Assembly: GCF_014218805.1 (NCBI RefSeq)
Contig: NZ_JACJUV010000008.1
Location: 558,001-622,000 of the forward strand
Direction of reading: 5' to 3'
Origin: Teredinibacter franksiae
GTDB lineage: Bacteria > Pseudomonadota > Gammaproteobacteria > Pseudomonadales > Cellvibrionaceae
Length of the DNA stretch: 64,000 bases
The notes under the pieces were generated by a model, which worked only from the letters and a program-made list of their open reading frames with translations, was not told where the DNA came from and did not search any database. Shown one piece after another: positions 27,904 to 38,743 of the stretch. How positions within the stretch are numbered: the stretch's first letter is position 1; each line of letters begins with the position of its first letter. A program made the position numbers and the translations under genes.

Positions 27904-27958
27904 GGGGAAGGTCCTTGTCTAGCGACACATCGGTAAGGGTATAACCATTCGCATGCTT

Positions 27959-28159
27959 TTATTGTTTGGAGCGGTAGTGTTCTTTTTCTTCAGTTGTTAA
28001 CTGTCGTGCTTCGGTCTCCAGCATTACCGGAATACCGTCACGAATGGGATACGCTAGCGAACTGGCAACACAAACAAGCTCCTGCTTGTCTTCTTGGTAC
28101 TGGAGCGGCGCTTTACTCACTGGGCATACGAGGATGCTGAGCAATTTTTGATCAATCAT
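27959..28159 (-). CDS. Trm112/YcaR family protein
   Basis: The 66-residue protein begins [21 protein letters not shown] and continues [20 protein letters not shown], the Trm112/YcaR fold. The usual four-Cys zinc site is mostly missing (only CP and VC remain), as in many gammaproteobacterial members. In bacteria its partners are unproven; it often lies near lpxK-kdsB, which are not seen here. Confidence 0.9.
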   Translation of the reverse strand: MIDQKLLSILVCPVSKAPLQYQEDKQELVCVASSLAYPIRDGIPVMLETEARQLTTEEKEHYRSKQ

Positions 28160-28232
28160 ATTCTATCCAGAAGAGTCCAATCTCAGTTCGAGGGGGGAGG
28201 CGAATAGTACACTGGGAGGGAGCTTTTGTCTG

Positions 28233-29096
28233 CTACTTGGCCGGTGTTGTCTCAGCCTTGGCGGGTAACAGCAAATACGGGTCGAGCCGTTGATCAAACC
28301 AGTTTATGCGCCAGTCTAAATGTGAACCCGTCGCCCTACCGGTGGCACCCATTTCGGCAATAAGCTCCCCCTGCTTTACGGCTTGCCCCACTACAACCCT
28401 CACTTTACTCAGGTGAATAAAGGTGGACGATATTCCCTGGCCATGGTCGACAAGCAAGGTTCCACCCGAATAGTACATGTCGTTATCCACCAAGGTTACT
28501 ACACCACTGGCGGGCGCAATGATGGGCGTGCCCACTGGCCCGGCGATATCCAAGCCGTAGTGCGGGCGCTTGGGCACGTCATTGAATATACGCTGGCTTC
28601 CGTATACGCCAGTAACGGGCCCTTCTGCCGGCCAAATAAAAGGTTGAGCAAAATACGGTAGACTGGAATGCGTCTCGCGCGCTTTGCGAATACGCGCAGC
28701 TTCACGTCTAATTCGCGACAATACGTTTTCAGGCGGAGAAACATACTTTTTCGCCACGCCGTTTATACGCTGTAGTTCATAAGTGCGACTTGAAACTGAA
28801 AAGCTCTCAGTGCGAATGCCGCCCTCAGCGCTAACCTGCAATTCTAGGTTGCCTTCAAAATCTCGTCCAAGGCCAAAGACAAAACGCCCATGACCGTCTG
28901 CCGTAAGCTCTCGACCCTGCACAGAAATACGCGCCCCGGCCTGTGTTTTACCAATTAACATACCGCCGGGCGACCACTGCCCTTCTACCTCAAGCGGTAC
29001 AAGATCTGTAGCCCATGAACCGCTAAAGGCGCAACTCAGCGCAGTAACCATTAACATCGACACCCACAAAGAGCGTTTTTTATAGTGATTCAACAT
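28233..29096 (-). CDS. M23 family peptidase (LytM-type)
   Basis: The protein of about 287 residues has an N-terminal signal or anchor segment, a beta-rich middle domain, and a C-terminal LytM domain with RPHYGLDIAGPVGTPIIAPA, LVDHGQGISSTFIHL and GSHLDWRIN. These hold the zinc ligands (H-x(3)-D and H-x-H pattern). It likely cuts peptidoglycan cross-links in the periplasm. I set the start at 29096 (MLNHYKKRSLW) because it gives a clean signal peptide; a GTG at 29120 is also possible. The gene diverges from the YheT-type hydrolase. Confidence 0.9.
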   Translation of the reverse strand: MLNHYKKRSLWVSMLMVTALSCAFSGSWATDLVPLEVEGQWSPGGMLIGKTQAGARISVQGRELTADGHGRFVFGLGRDFEGNLELQVSAEGGIRTESFSVSSRTYELQRINGVAKKYVSPPENVLSRIRREAARIRKARETHSSLPYFAQPFIWPAEGPVTGVYGSQRIFNDVPKRPHYGLDIAGPVGTPIIAPASGVVTLVDNDMYYSGGTLLVDHGQGISSTFIHLSKVRVVVGQAVKQGELIAEMGATGRATGSHLDWRINWFDQRLDPYLLLPAKAETTPAK

Positions 29097-29190
29097 GTTT
29101 TTCCAGATTAAAATGCCCACTGATGGCGCTATTTTCGCTCAGCCTCGACCAACACACAAACCAGGCAACAACTAAGGTGCTTTTCTAACC

Positions 29191-30186
29191 ATGTCGAGTG
29201 ACACCTATGTCCCACCACTTTTACTCGCAAACCCGCATATTCAGGCAACACTTTCGAGTTCTAGGATTCGACGACGCAGCCTAGCCAAACGCCACGCTGT
29301 TTTTCTAACGCAGGCTGAAACCCTTATTTTACAAACAAAAGACGGTGTGCGCCTAGCCGGAGAACTGAACCTTGCGGAACCGAAACAACCGAATAAAACA
29401 TTGATTATACTCTTCCATGGTTGGGAAGGCTCCAGTGCATCGAATTATGTCGTGTCCGCCGCCGCCCAGCTCACCTCCCAAGGGTTCGACACTTTTCGAT
29501 TAAATTTCAGAGATCACGGTGACACTCACCATTTAAACAAAGGCATTTTTAATTCAACATTGGCAAATGAAGTGGCCGACGCCATAGAAGCCTTGAGCGA
29601 AAGCCGAACCTACACCAGCATGGGAATTATGGGCTTCTCCCTCGGCGGTAGCTTTGCTTTAAGGGTTGGCCTAAAAGCACAAAGCTTATCTGCGCCGCTG
29701 AAAGCCATACTCGCCGTGTGCCCGGTATTGGACCCAGCTCATACCATGCATGTATTGGAGACGGGGCCCTTTTGGTACGAACATTACTTTGTAAAAAAGT
29801 GGAAGCGCTCACTGTTTAAAAAGCTAGCGTTATTCCCGGAATATGACTACCACCAAAAGCTCGCTAAAATGAAGCACCTAGGAGAAATGAATGACTATTT
29901 TATTCCTCTTTACACCGGTTACAGCACTGTAGAACAATACTTTGATGCCTACACCATTACCGGCGACAGACTTGCAGCAACATCCTGTAAAACCCGTATT
30001 GTATCCAGCGAAGACGACCCAGTAATCCCTATAGCGGATTTAGATAAAATTAAACAGCCGAGCCAACTATCAATATCACGCCAACAATACGGATCACATT
30101 GCGCGTTTTTACAGGGCTTAAGTTGCCCAAGCTGGATTGACGACTACGCTGTACGGTATTTTGATGACTTAAAAAACACTGAATAG
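29191..30186 (+). CDS. YheT family alpha/beta hydrolase
   Basis: The 331-residue protein opens with PPLLLANPHIQATLSS, typical of YheT/EMB8-type hydrolases, then has the oxyanion segment LIILFHGWEGSS and the nucleophile elbow GIMGFSLGGSF. The later SSEDDPVIPI and YGSHCAF supply the Asp and His of the triad. It is a cytosolic esterase-like enzyme of uncertain substrate. The gene stands alone. Confidence 0.88.
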   Translation: MSSDTYVPPLLLANPHIQATLSSSRIRRRSLAKRHAVFLTQAETLILQTKDGVRLAGELNLAEPKQPNKTLIILFHGWEGSSASNYVVSAAAQLTSQGFDTFRLNFRDHGDTHHLNKGIFNSTLANEVADAIEALSESRTYTSMGIMGFSLGGSFALRVGLKAQSLSAPLKAILAVCPVLDPAHTMHVLETGPFWYEHYFVKKWKRSLFKKLALFPEYDYHQKLAKMKHLGEMNDYFIPLYTGYSTVEQYFDAYTITGDRLAATSCKTRIVSSEDDPVIPIADLDKIKQPSQLSISRQQYGSHCAFLQGLSCPSWIDDYAVRYFDDLKNTE

Positions 30187-30207
30187 TGCAAAATTGAATG
30201 GTACAGG

Positions 30208-30233
30208 GCTGGGCAGAGTAGCTGGGCAGAGTA
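30208..30233. repeat. 13-bp tandem duplication downstream of the YheT gene
   Basis: GCTGGGCAGAGTA occurs twice in a row and is followed by GCTGA repeats. It lies between convergent genes. Confidence 0.95.
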
Positions 30234-30382
30234 GCTGAGCTGAGCTGAATTTTGGTAGCCTGTTGTGTCTGTTCAGACGTGCGCAGATTTCCAGTTTCAA
30301 GTGCCCGAGCGTTAAGATTTTCCCCGCAAGGCTAAAAACAGCTCAGTATTTTATTAAAATAATTTGACCGCAAACCGAGCGT

Positions 30383-30880
30383 TTAAATTTCTCTGTTTAA
30401 TCGTTCAAACAGCGCTTCTATTTCTGAAAAACCGAAGCCTCTGTAGCGAAGAAACTTCATATGCTTTGCTTTTTCGGCATAGCCTTGCGGGTTTTGTTTA
30501 AATTTCTTTCTCCATACGGTCTCTATAACCTCCGGCCATTCTTCTACTTTGCCGTCCAAAGCCTCTTCTGCTATTGCTTCATCAACACCCTTTTCCGCCA
30601 ACTCCATTCGCAGCCTCTCGCGACCAAAACCCCTATTCATACGCGAGCGCACCCAAGCCTCGGCGTAACGGGTATCGGAAAGGTAACCCTCAGACTCTAG
30701 CCGCTGCAACGCCGCCTCTACATCAGCAGACAAAAACTGATCATGTGAGCCAAATTTGGTCGTAAGCTTAGTATGCAGCTCTTTCTGGGAATACTCGCGC
30801 CGGCCAAGCAGTGCAAGTGCCGCGTTATAGATTTTACGGCTTAAATCCACATCGGAGGAAAATAGAGAGGAGTCGTTCAT
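30383..30880 (-). CDS. recX: RecA regulator RecX
   Basis: The 165-residue protein is built of RecX three-helix repeats: YNAALALLGRREYSQKELHT, LQRLESEGYLSDTRYAEAWV, RMNRGFGRERLRMELAEKGV and MKFLRYRGFGFSEIEALF. RecX caps and blocks RecA filament growth. It lies 51 bases downstream of recA on the same strand, the usual arrangement. Confidence 0.95.
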   Translation of the reverse strand: MNDSSLFSSDVDLSRKIYNAALALLGRREYSQKELHTKLTTKFGSHDQFLSADVEAALQRLESEGYLSDTRYAEAWVRSRMNRGFGRERLRMELAEKGVDEAIAEEALDGKVEEWPEVIETVWRKKFKQNPQGYAEKAKHMKFLRYRGFGFSEIEALFERLNREI

Positions 30881-30931
30881 AAAAGGGAATGAGCAGCCGA
30901 CTTGTGGGCCAACTGCTATGCATTATAGTGT

Positions 30932-31999
30932 TTATGCTTCTTCGGCACTGGTTTTGGCTTTAGTTTTGTCTTCGGCTTTGGCTTCACCGGAAGCTCCACC
31001 CTCAGGCTCGTCAGTTCCTAAAAGCTCGTCCTTAATTTTATTCTCTAGGAACTCCGCTATTTCGGGATTATCCCTTAAATATTGCATAGCGTTGCTTTTG
31101 CCCTGGCCAATTTTGTCGCCATTGTAACTGTACCAAGCACCCGCTTTGTCGACCATTCCAAGCTTAACCCCGTAGTCGATAACTTCGCCCAGACGGTTGA
31201 TACCCTTGCCGTACAATATTTGAAATTCGGCTTGTTTAAACGGAGGCGCAACTTTGTTCTTAACCACTTTAACCCGCGTTTCAGAACCGGTAACTTCGTC
31301 ACCATCTTTTACCGAGCCAATACGGCGAATATCCAAACGTACGGAAGAGTAGAATTTAAGTGCGTTACCACCAGTAGTGGTTTCGGGGTTGCCAAACATA
31401 ACGCCAATTTTCATACGAATCTGGTTAATAAAAATGGCCAAACAGTTTGCATTCTTAATGTTGCCGGTAATTTTACGCAGTGCCTGAGACATAAGGCGCG
31501 CCTGCAAACCCACGTGGTGATCACCCATATCACCTTCGATTTCGGCTTTAGGGGTAAGCGCCGCTACCGAGTCAACCACCAAAACATCAACGGCGCCGGA
31601 GCGAACGAGCATATCGGCCACTTCGAGGGCCTGCTCACCTGTGTCCGGCTGGGAAACAATCAAGTCATCAACGTTTACACCCAGCTTGCCGGCATAAATC
31701 GGGTCTAGGGCATGCTCAGCATCAATAAACGCACAGGTGCCGCCAGCCTTCTGCGCTTCAGCAATAACCTGTAACGTTAATGTGGTTTTGCCCGAAGATT
31801 CAGGGCCGTAGATCTCAACGATTCGCCCCTTGGGCAGGCCACCTATACCCAACGCAACATCTAGGCCTAAAGAACCCGTTGAGATAGCAGGAATTTTTTC
31901 CAGCTTTTTATCGCCCATACGCATGACCGTGCCTTTACCAAACTGACGATCAATTTGCGACAGCGCTGCTTCTAGTGCTTTTTCTTTATTTGCGTCCAT
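30932..31999 (-). CDS. recA: Recombinase RecA
   Basis: The 355-residue protein is canonical RecA: Walker [15 protein letters not shown], Walker [12 protein letters not shown]1 and L2 DNA loops ([36 protein letters not shown]), and an acidic C-terminal tail rich in Glu/Lys/Ala. It catalyses strand exchange and activates LexA cleavage. A LexA-box-like site lies 113-132 bases upstream, consistent with SOS induction. It sits between pncC and recX. Confidence 0.99.
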   Translation of the reverse strand: MDANKEKALEAALSQIDRQFGKGTVMRMGDKKLEKIPAISTGSLGLDVALGIGGLPKGRIVEIYGPESSGKTTLTLQVIAEAQKAGGTCAFIDAEHALDPIYAGKLGVNVDDLIVSQPDTGEQALEVADMLVRSGAVDVLVVDSVAALTPKAEIEGDMGDHHVGLQARLMSQALRKITGNIKNANCLAIFINQIRMKIGVMFGNPETTTGGNALKFYSSVRLDIRRIGSVKDGDEVTGSETRVKVVKNKVAPPFKQAEFQILYGKGINRLGEVIDYGVKLGMVDKAGAWYSYNGDKIGQGKSNAMQYLRDNPEIAEFLENKIKDELLGTDEPEGGASGEAKAEDKTKAKTSAEEA

Positions 32000-32111
32000 T
32001 GTTTACCCTCTTCTGTGCCTGACTGCGACCGCCATTCCGTGGGTCGCGATCTATAGTTGAAATATGCGAGACACCCTCCCGCCAAAGTACGACGCTAGCA
32101 TACAAAACAAA

Positions 32112-32131
32112 TACTGTACGCGCAACCAGTA
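32112..32131. promoter_or_regulatory. LexA box of recA
   Basis: TACTGT-N8-CCAGTA matches the gammaproteobacterial SOS box TACTGTATATATATACAGTA in both half-sites except one base. It lies upstream of recA on the expected side. Confidence 0.75.
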
Positions 32132-32227
32132 ATATATACTTGTACAGTGTTTATCGGTATGCCACCCCAGTAAAGACTAGCCGCTGTTGGCAAAACTCCA
32201 CGCGAAACCGCGTCAACGGGGTGTTGC

Positions 32228-32728
32228 TCATTGGTCCTGCCGGTTCAGCTGCTCTATCAATTGAGTAAGTGCAAATACAACCGCTTGCTCACGAATCTGG
32301 GCTCTATCACCGGAAAAATAACGCGTGGTTGTTTCAATATCGCCGGCCGCGCCCCACCCAAAGCAAACCGTACCCACGGGTTTGCCCGGTACATTGCCGC
32401 CTGGCCCGGCAATTCCGCTAATCGCCACGCCAATATCGGCGCTAGAGGCCTCCAACAACCCGGCAACCATGGCCTCTACCACCGGCTCACTTACCGCGCC
32501 ATGGGCACTCAACAGCTCATGGCTCACCCCAAGCGCCCGCCGTTTCATTCGATCGCTGTAAGTAACGGCTGCATATTCAAACCAGCTGGAGCTCCCCGGA
32601 ACAGCGGTAATAGCTTGCGCTACGCCACCGCCAGTGCAGGACTCAGCCGTTGCCACTGTCTTGCCTAGATGGTTAAGCCGTTCGCCCAAGCGAGCAGCGA
32701 GTTGAAATATTGCGCTGGGGAGTGTCAT
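32228..32728 (-). CDS. pncC: Nicotinamide-nucleotide amidase (CinA C-terminal domain)
   Basis: The 166-residue protein matches the stand-alone CinA C-terminal domain: TVATAESCTGGGVAQAITAVPGSS with the catalytic Ser/Lys region, GVSHELLSAHGAVSEPVVEAM, and VAISGIAGPGG. It deamidates NMN in NAD recycling. The start at 32728 (MTLPSAIFQ) is chosen by homology to the family N-terminus; no good ribosome site precedes it, and the frame is open 28 codons further up. It lies upstream of recA as in pseudomonads. Confidence 0.92.
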   Translation of the reverse strand: MTLPSAIFQLAARLGERLNHLGKTVATAESCTGGGVAQAITAVPGSSSWFEYAAVTYSDRMKRRALGVSHELLSAHGAVSEPVVEAMVAGLLEASSADIGVAISGIAGPGGNVPGKPVGTVCFGWGAAGDIETTTRYFSGDRAQIREQAVVFALTQLIEQLNRQDQ

Positions 32729-32855
32729 AGGAGAGAAAAATAGGGGAATGAGCGCGGAGTTGCAACGCCTAATTTTGAAATTTGTCACCCTCGCATGCAA
32801 ACCGCGCTTCACCTACAATATGCATAGAGCTGCGCACAGAAAAGGGAGAGGGCAA

Positions 32856-33305
32856 TTGGGTAAACTGGTTATAAAAGTTGTTGTGATGATGGGGTTAATG
32901 CTGGGTATTTCCAACTATATGTTTTACATCATGACCGGGAAATCACCTTTTTTTGATGGCTCTACGTCTCTGTCCGCACCGTCTTTATCCGACTTCACAC
33001 CAAGCCTGCCGGTCGGCAAAGACACCGCGTATAAGTGGACCGACGAAAAAGGTGTTGTGCATTACAGCTCAGAGCCACCGCCCGATGTGACCCAGCAAGT
33101 CAAAAAATTGGAAGTAGACCCTAATACCAACTTGGTACAGGGCCTTGAAGCCAAGCCCGTGGTACCCGAGGCAAACGAGCAACCTGTCGCCAACACGGCC
33201 CCTATGGTTCCGGGTGGCGCCCAACAGTTACTCAAAGACGCGAAGAATGTGCAGAAACTGCTAGATGACCGCTATGAGCAACAAAAAAAGGCGATGGGCG
33301 ATTAG
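32856..33305 (+). CDS. DUF4124 domain protein, membrane-anchored
   Basis: The product of about 149 residues has one N-terminal membrane helix (VIKVVVMMGLMLGISNYMFY) and a DUF4124 domain, AYKWTDEKGVVHYSSEPP, common in envelope proteins of this group. The tail is charged and helical (LLDDRYEQQKKAMGD). The start is placed at a TTG (32856) because GGGAGAGGG sits 5 bases upstream; upstream ATG codons at 32748 and 32820 have no such site. The function is unknown. It diverges from pncC. Confidence 0.75.
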   Translation: MGKLVIKVVVMMGLMLGISNYMFYIMTGKSPFFDGSTSLSAPSLSDFTPSLPVGKDTAYKWTDEKGVVHYSSEPPPDVTQQVKKLEVDPNTNLVQGLEAKPVVPEANEQPVANTAPMVPGGAQQLLKDAKNVQKLLDDRYEQQKKAMGD

Positions 33306-33388
33306 CCTGAAATTAAAACGTTGCTACTGTCTGCCCTATCGGGTGGAAGCTTCAATTTGGGGGCCCTCGATGGAGCCCCCCAAAAAGG

Positions 33389-34869
33389 CTATTGACGAAT
33401 CAATTCAAAGATCTGGTTATTATTGCCAGAGATACATTCCCACTGAACGAGGTTAGCGCCATCGCCTGTGGAGAGGCCATCAACATCCGCGCAAAGTTCG
33501 CTGTTGCGGTTAATCATTCGCCACTTACCACTACCGGCACTCTGGAAGCGAAACTGCTGATTCCAACCACCCCAGTACTCCCACAACATGATGTTCGCAC
33601 CATTGCTGAGCGACAGTGAATCAATATCGAGTGATTTAGTTGGTGCATTGACCGGTGAAATACGATGCCAATCACCGTCTACCTGGGAGATATTCCATTT
33701 CTGGCAATCGTTGTCCATCCAAGTCCACTGCAGTACGTTTGCGCCGTCATTTTGGTCGCAGTAGTGTACGTCCAGCGCCTTACCGCTGTGCCCGGGCATA
33801 ATACGGTAGGTGCCATTCACTGTGCCGTTAGTGGTTGAACCACCGGAAGAGCCGCCCGGCGGTGTACCTGCGGCATCACAACCAGAAACACGCAGGCTGG
33901 AAGTATCCGTGCGAACCAACTGACAATTAGGGTTACCATTACTCACCGAGCCGGCAAGCACATGGGTATTAAAGGCATCCTCAAGGAAGATTCCCTGAGA
34001 CGTCGTTGTATCGATATCCACATGGTTAACCGTGGTGCCGTTACTGCCAGTTACACTGAAGAACCCACGACCTGAGTTACGAGAATAAACACGGTTAACC
34101 GAGACATTGGGGCCGTTGTTGTTGGCTACCCGAAAAGTAGCGTAACCGCCACCCCAGTTATTGTAATGGCCAACCACATTGCCAACGGTTCCGTTGCGGG
34201 AGTCATTTAACAGTAGCCCGCTGCCGCCGGAATTGGTGACCGTTACATCACCAATAGTGAAGCCGTCGACGCTGTAGGTTTTGATGGCGTGGCCAGCCGA
34301 ACCGTTAATATTGGTATTACCGCGAATGGTTAGGTTATTGGCCGGGCCGGTAGAGCCCCGTCTACCCGAATACCCAAGCCGACCGGGCTATTGTTGTTGA
34401 GGTTCATGGTAATGTTTTCGAGCGTTACATTGGAGCAACCTCTAAACCACACACCATAACGCGGGTTACCGACTACGTGCATATTATTGCGCACGGTAAT
34501 ATTGTCACGCCTATCGCAATACACAGGCACTACCAGATCGCCACCATTGGCGTTTACTTGATGCCCATGGAAATCCAGCGTTTGGTTTGCCTGTGGGCGC
34601 ATCGCATAAACATTTCCGCCGTCTGAACCACTATCGCCAGAATTGCGAATAGTAATGGTACCGGAACCCATATTATTGGCAGCCGCATTCACAGCTTCGA
34701 AATAACGCGACCCCTGATAAACGGTATTGCCGTCTACTCGCGCCAGCCAACTGCCATCGCCATTGCGTGTTACCTCGGCATCCGCCAACACCACGGAAGG
34801 CAGGCCAATAGCACACACCAATGCCACTTGAGTAATGAGCGAACTCATTTTTTTATTTAACAGTTTCAT
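33389..34869 (-). pseudogene. Secreted beta-helix protein with ricin-type lectin domain, frameshifted
   Basis: The N-terminal frame (34869 down to about 34330) encodes a signal peptide and parallel beta-helix repeats (ITVRNNMHVVGNPRYGVWF, NVTLENITMNLNNNSP). The second frame continues the helix (GNVVGHYNNWGGGYATFRV) and ends in a ricin-type lectin domain with repeated Q-x-W motifs (GANVLQWTWMDNDCQKWNIS). The frames join if one base is added to the GGGG run read at 34356-34359: GIRVDG then continues STGPANNLTIRG. Without the slip the protein would be about 493 residues. It resembles pectate-lyase-like or other polysaccharide-acting beta-helix proteins; the substrate is not readable. Either a real frameshift or a homopolymer error. 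Confidence 0.8.
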
Positions 34870-35125
34870 AGTTTATTCTCTTCTTTTTGAAACGATTTAT
34901 TGTCGTAAGTTCTGTATCCCTAACCACAGGCAACCCATTCCCCAAGAGCGATAAAAGACAACCTCCCTCTGTACAGGTACAACACATTCAAGAGTTATGG
35001 GCTTATAGCTAACATCGATTGCTCAGCGTGAGCGAATAGAAACTCGCTGGTGCTCCAATGCACCAACGAACCTCAATTTGAAAGTATTTTTATTATTGTT
35101 TACCCAACATTAAATATTTGTAGGG

Positions 35126-37112
35126 TTAATTACTGCAAACAGCCGCTGCTGGTTCGGCACCGGTTAGCGAAAGATTATCGATATTCCCCAACCCTGCGTC
35201 ACCGCTAGCCTGTAACCGCAGCGTATTGTTACCTGCCGTTAGGTTCACGCTAACCGACGCGCTATCGGCATAATTCTGCCAAGCACCAGTACCGGCAAAA
35301 TCAATAGCATTTACCTGAGTTACACCGTTAACCATCACCAGTGCAGGGCGTGAAGAACTGCCATTTGCATAGCGCCATGACAGCTGGCAACTACCCGTTT
35401 GTGCAGCATAAACAGACCAAACCACACCATTACCGTTAGCGTTAGCGTTACTGGTATTAGCATAACCACTGCCGCTGTAACCGGAGTGATCACTTTCCAC
35501 AGCACCGTCTACAGAACAAAAGCCCACTGCGTTTTCTTCGACTACGATAGTCCAAACATCCAGATCAGGTTCGGACGTAGGCTCAACAGAAGGTTCAGCC
35601 GTGGGTTGTGGCGTTGGCTGAGTACTATTAACGTACTGGAGGTTCCATAATTGTGGCGCACCAGCCCAGTAACTCCACTGCAGAATATCGCCACCGTCTT
35701 CGGTACTGTATTCAAATACATCCAACGCTTTTCCACTGTGGCGGGACAAAATGCCATAGTTACCATTACCCTCATCAATAAACTGCCACTGCTGGTTTTC
35801 ACCCCCTAGATAGCTCCATTGACGAATTTCTCCACCGTCTTCGGTGCTCCATCCATAGACATCCATACTGCTTCCGCTATGGGCAGCACGAATAGAGTAA
35901 TACCCCTGGCCTAAATGTTCGATATCCCACAATTGGTTGTCGTTACCGAGGTATGTCCATTGAATAATGTTGGCCCCATCTTCCGCACTGGCGGCCTCCA
36001 CTTCCAAAGCTTTGCCACTGTGAACTGAAATCAAAGATACTCGGCCATCGTCCAGCAGTGCCGGCGAGGGCTCCACTGTAGGTTCGGCTGTAGGCGTGCT
36101 GCCATTATTTAAACTGAAATTACGGGTAAAGGTTGGCCAACCACTTACCATGTTCATTTCTAGAATATCCAACCGCCCCGGCCAACCGTTAGACGTTGTA
36201 CCATCGTAGTAATGGATACTAGCGAGATTCTGGCCGTTGTTATTCAAATAACCAAAGTGACCCGGACCAATGTAGTTACCGTCGGTGGACAACACCGTGC
36301 TGCCACCATAGTTCCATAGGCTCACACCGTTTTTGTCTAGGTACGGACCCGTTGGCGAAGATGAACGACCAACAACGATATAGTAAGTACTCTGATTGCC
36401 TGCACAGCATTCACCTAAGTTCACGAACATATAGTAATAGCCATCGATGTATTGAACCTGTGCAGCTTCATACTCGTGCCAGTTTTCATTATTACCCACC
36501 ACCGGGTAGCGACTGCCGTTCATCAACAACCCGCTACTGGGGTTAAGTTGGCGCATATAAATACCGGCATAGTGAGACCCGTAAACGATCCACACATTGC
36601 CGCTAGCATCACGAAATACACCGGCATCAATAGCATTCACTGGCTGCCCACCGGAATTAGGCTCATCCTGGGTGGAAACCAACATCCCTAAATCTTGCCA
36701 GTTAGGGGTTGTTCAGCGAATCTGTAACCAAAACACCTATGGCGGAGTTCATACCCGAGGTTGAAGAAAAAGCCGAATAGTAGAGGTAATAGCGACCGTT
36801 CATTTCGATTAAATCCGGCGCCCAAAAATTACCGTCGAACCCCGGCACTTTACTGTTAATCCAATTCGGGTATGTATTGGCCGGAATGGGTGAAGGACCG
36901 CGACTCCAGTTAACAAGGTCATTTGAGTAAAGGGCATTTATCGGGAAATTACTCGCTCCTCCGCCTGTGCCGAAAGTCCAATAGGTACCGTCCTCATTTA
37001 CAATGGTGGAAGGGTCATGCATATCGGTTGTGCCGTACAAACCAATAGCCGAGGCGGGTGTACTGAGGCACATCAGGAAATAAAGCAAAGTAAGTACGCT
37101 GGTAACGCGCAT
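35126..37112 (-). pseudogene. GH43 arabinanase-like enzyme with ricin and CBM35-like domains, frameshifted
   Basis: The N-terminal frame has a signal peptide, then the GH43 start GTTDMHDPSTIVNEDGTYW with the catalytic-base Asp, and FWAPDLIEMNGRYYLYYS. The second frame continues with DAGVFRDASGNVWIVYGSH, WHEYEAAQVQYIDGYYYMF (catalytic Glu region), a Thr/Pro/Glu linker, a ricin-type domain with three Q-x-W units, a second linker, and a CBM35-like module (YSGSGYANTSN...IDNLSLTG). Removing one C from the CCCC run read at 36705-36708 restores SLNNPNWQDLGMLVSTQDE. The best match is endo-arabinanase-type GH43. The upstream region is shared with the J-protein gene. Confidence 0.88.
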
Positions 37113-37515
37113 AGGAGTCTCCTGTTTCGTTATTTTTAGGCAGGATGAACCAGAAGCGATGATACAACTGTCGACCTTAATATATACTATAATATTAAAT
37201 TATCGTCACAATCTTACCTTCAAATCAATTATATCCACGCCGTTTTTATACTTTTTCCAAATAATTACGCCTGTTTAAACCTCTCTACTGGCAAGCATTA
37301 CCACAATAATGGCGTCCACCAGGCTCGTAACCTACTGATATTAAACAACTATTACCCCATCCTTGGCTTATAACAATATCGATCGGGCAAATCCCGAAAA
37401 ACTTCACTTTGTGATCTACTGCCGTGTGCAGGCCTAAGATTTTTCAGCGTCTGTACTCGAAACCAAAGCCCAAGCACACTACAATTCGGCTTTTATTGCA
37501 CTCAGGCTCAAAATC
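37113..37515. other. Divergent promoter region between GH43 and J-protein genes
   Basis: About 400 bases with no gene. It holds an AT-rich block near 37175-37205 (AATATATACTATAATATTAA), a plausible promoter core for one or both genes. No operator was recognised. Confidence 0.45.
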
Positions 37516-38700
37516 GTGTCGCTTACCAAACAACCGCAGAAAAAACGAAACCCAAAAAAGAAGCTCACCCCGGAAGAAGTCTTCCAAAGGGAGTGGCAGC
37601 GTGTGCAAAAGCTGCAAAAAAAGAACGGTAACCAACAGGCTGAAATAGAGGCCTTGATTAAACAGATAAGGCCCTTTATTGAGGATAACGAACGTAAACT
37701 CGCCACCACTTTTTACCATCAAACCGAAAAGATGCTCGTACTTTTTCAGCGAAAGTCTTTACCTCAGTGGTGTAAAGAAGAACTAGTCGACTGGCTGAGC
37801 TTCAATCTTGACACACTCCTCCAACAGCCATTTACCGACCACCTTGATTTAGCCGCGCTGATCAAGCAAGTTAGAACGCTATACAGTTCGCTACTACCGG
37901 AACCCGGCCCAGAATTTTTCGACGCTTTCGACGAAGATCCACAGCAACAAAACCAACGCAGCGAAAATGACAGCAAATCCAAAGCTGAGCAAAAAACCGA
38001 TAAACACCGCAAAGCGCCAATAGATGATATGTTTGACGACCTGTTTGACGAATTTGGTAACGCGCAAGAACAAGATGCCGAAGACGACGCTGCCGACGAC
38101 GATTTTTTTGAAGACATGTTTGAGCAATGGGAGCAAATGTTTGACGCGGAAGAAGACAAGGAAAAACAAAAAAACAAAGAGCTAGACAAGCTATTACGGG
38201 CTTCCAACATCAACAAAATATTCCGTAAAATTGCCCGGATTCTTCACCCAGACAAAGAAGCCGACCCAGAGAAAAAAGAGCTCCGTCATCAGCAAATGAG
38301 CGAATTACTTAAAGCCCGTGACGAAAAAAATATAACCGCGCTATTCGGCTTATACGCCGAACATGTGGGTAAAGCCCCACTAGAAGAATTGGGTGAAGAT
38401 ATTGACAGCGCCACACGCTTACTAAAACACCAGGCGCAAGCCCTGCGCGAAGAGCAAGATAAATTTGAAACTGGCGACCCTCTTAAAGCTTACATTTTCC
38501 ACCACTTCGGCAAACTCAGGCAGAAAAAAATGCCCGCGATAAAGCAGAGCGTGAAACGTCACAATCAGTTCATTGAAGAAGCTTTAGGGGAACAACGACA
38601 CCTACTAAAAAGCATGTCGAGCATACGAACTATAAAACCACTACTAGATGACCGGCGCGAATTCCGCATGATTGAAGAGATGGGAATGGAATTTTTCTAA
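37516..38700 (+). CDS. J-domain-like protein
   Basis: The 394-residue protein starts on GTG. It has a Lys-rich N-terminus, a helical region, a very acidic stretch (EDDAADDDFFEDMFEQWEQM), and then a J-domain-like segment, INKIFRKIARILHPDKEADP, with the HPD tripeptide near residue 243. The C-terminal third is helical and basic. HPD proteins stimulate DnaK-type chaperones; the client is unknown. It is followed 43 bases later by recQ on the same strand. Confidence 0.7.
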   Translation: MSLTKQPQKKRNPKKKLTPEEVFQREWQRVQKLQKKNGNQQAEIEALIKQIRPFIEDNERKLATTFYHQTEKMLVLFQRKSLPQWCKEELVDWLSFNLDTLLQQPFTDHLDLAALIKQVRTLYSSLLPEPGPEFFDAFDEDPQQQNQRSENDSKSKAEQKTDKHRKAPIDDMFDDLFDEFGNAQEQDAEDDAADDDFFEDMFEQWEQMFDAEEDKEKQKNKELDKLLRASNINKIFRKIARILHPDKEADPEKKELRHQQMSELLKARDEKNITALFGLYAEHVGKAPLEELGEDIDSATRLLKHQAQALREEQDKFETGDPLKAYIFHHFGKLRQKKMPAIKQSVKRHNQFIEEALGEQRHLLKSMSSIRTIKPLLDDRREFRMIEEMGMEFF

Positions 38701-38743
38701 GAAAAATTGCATAAAAAGGGAATAAAATATTAATACCATAGCC

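Noticed and set aside
31082..31708. A 208-codon open frame on the plus strand opposite recA
   Set aside because: It mirrors the highly conserved recA codons and has no ribosome site or recognisable product; recA is certain.
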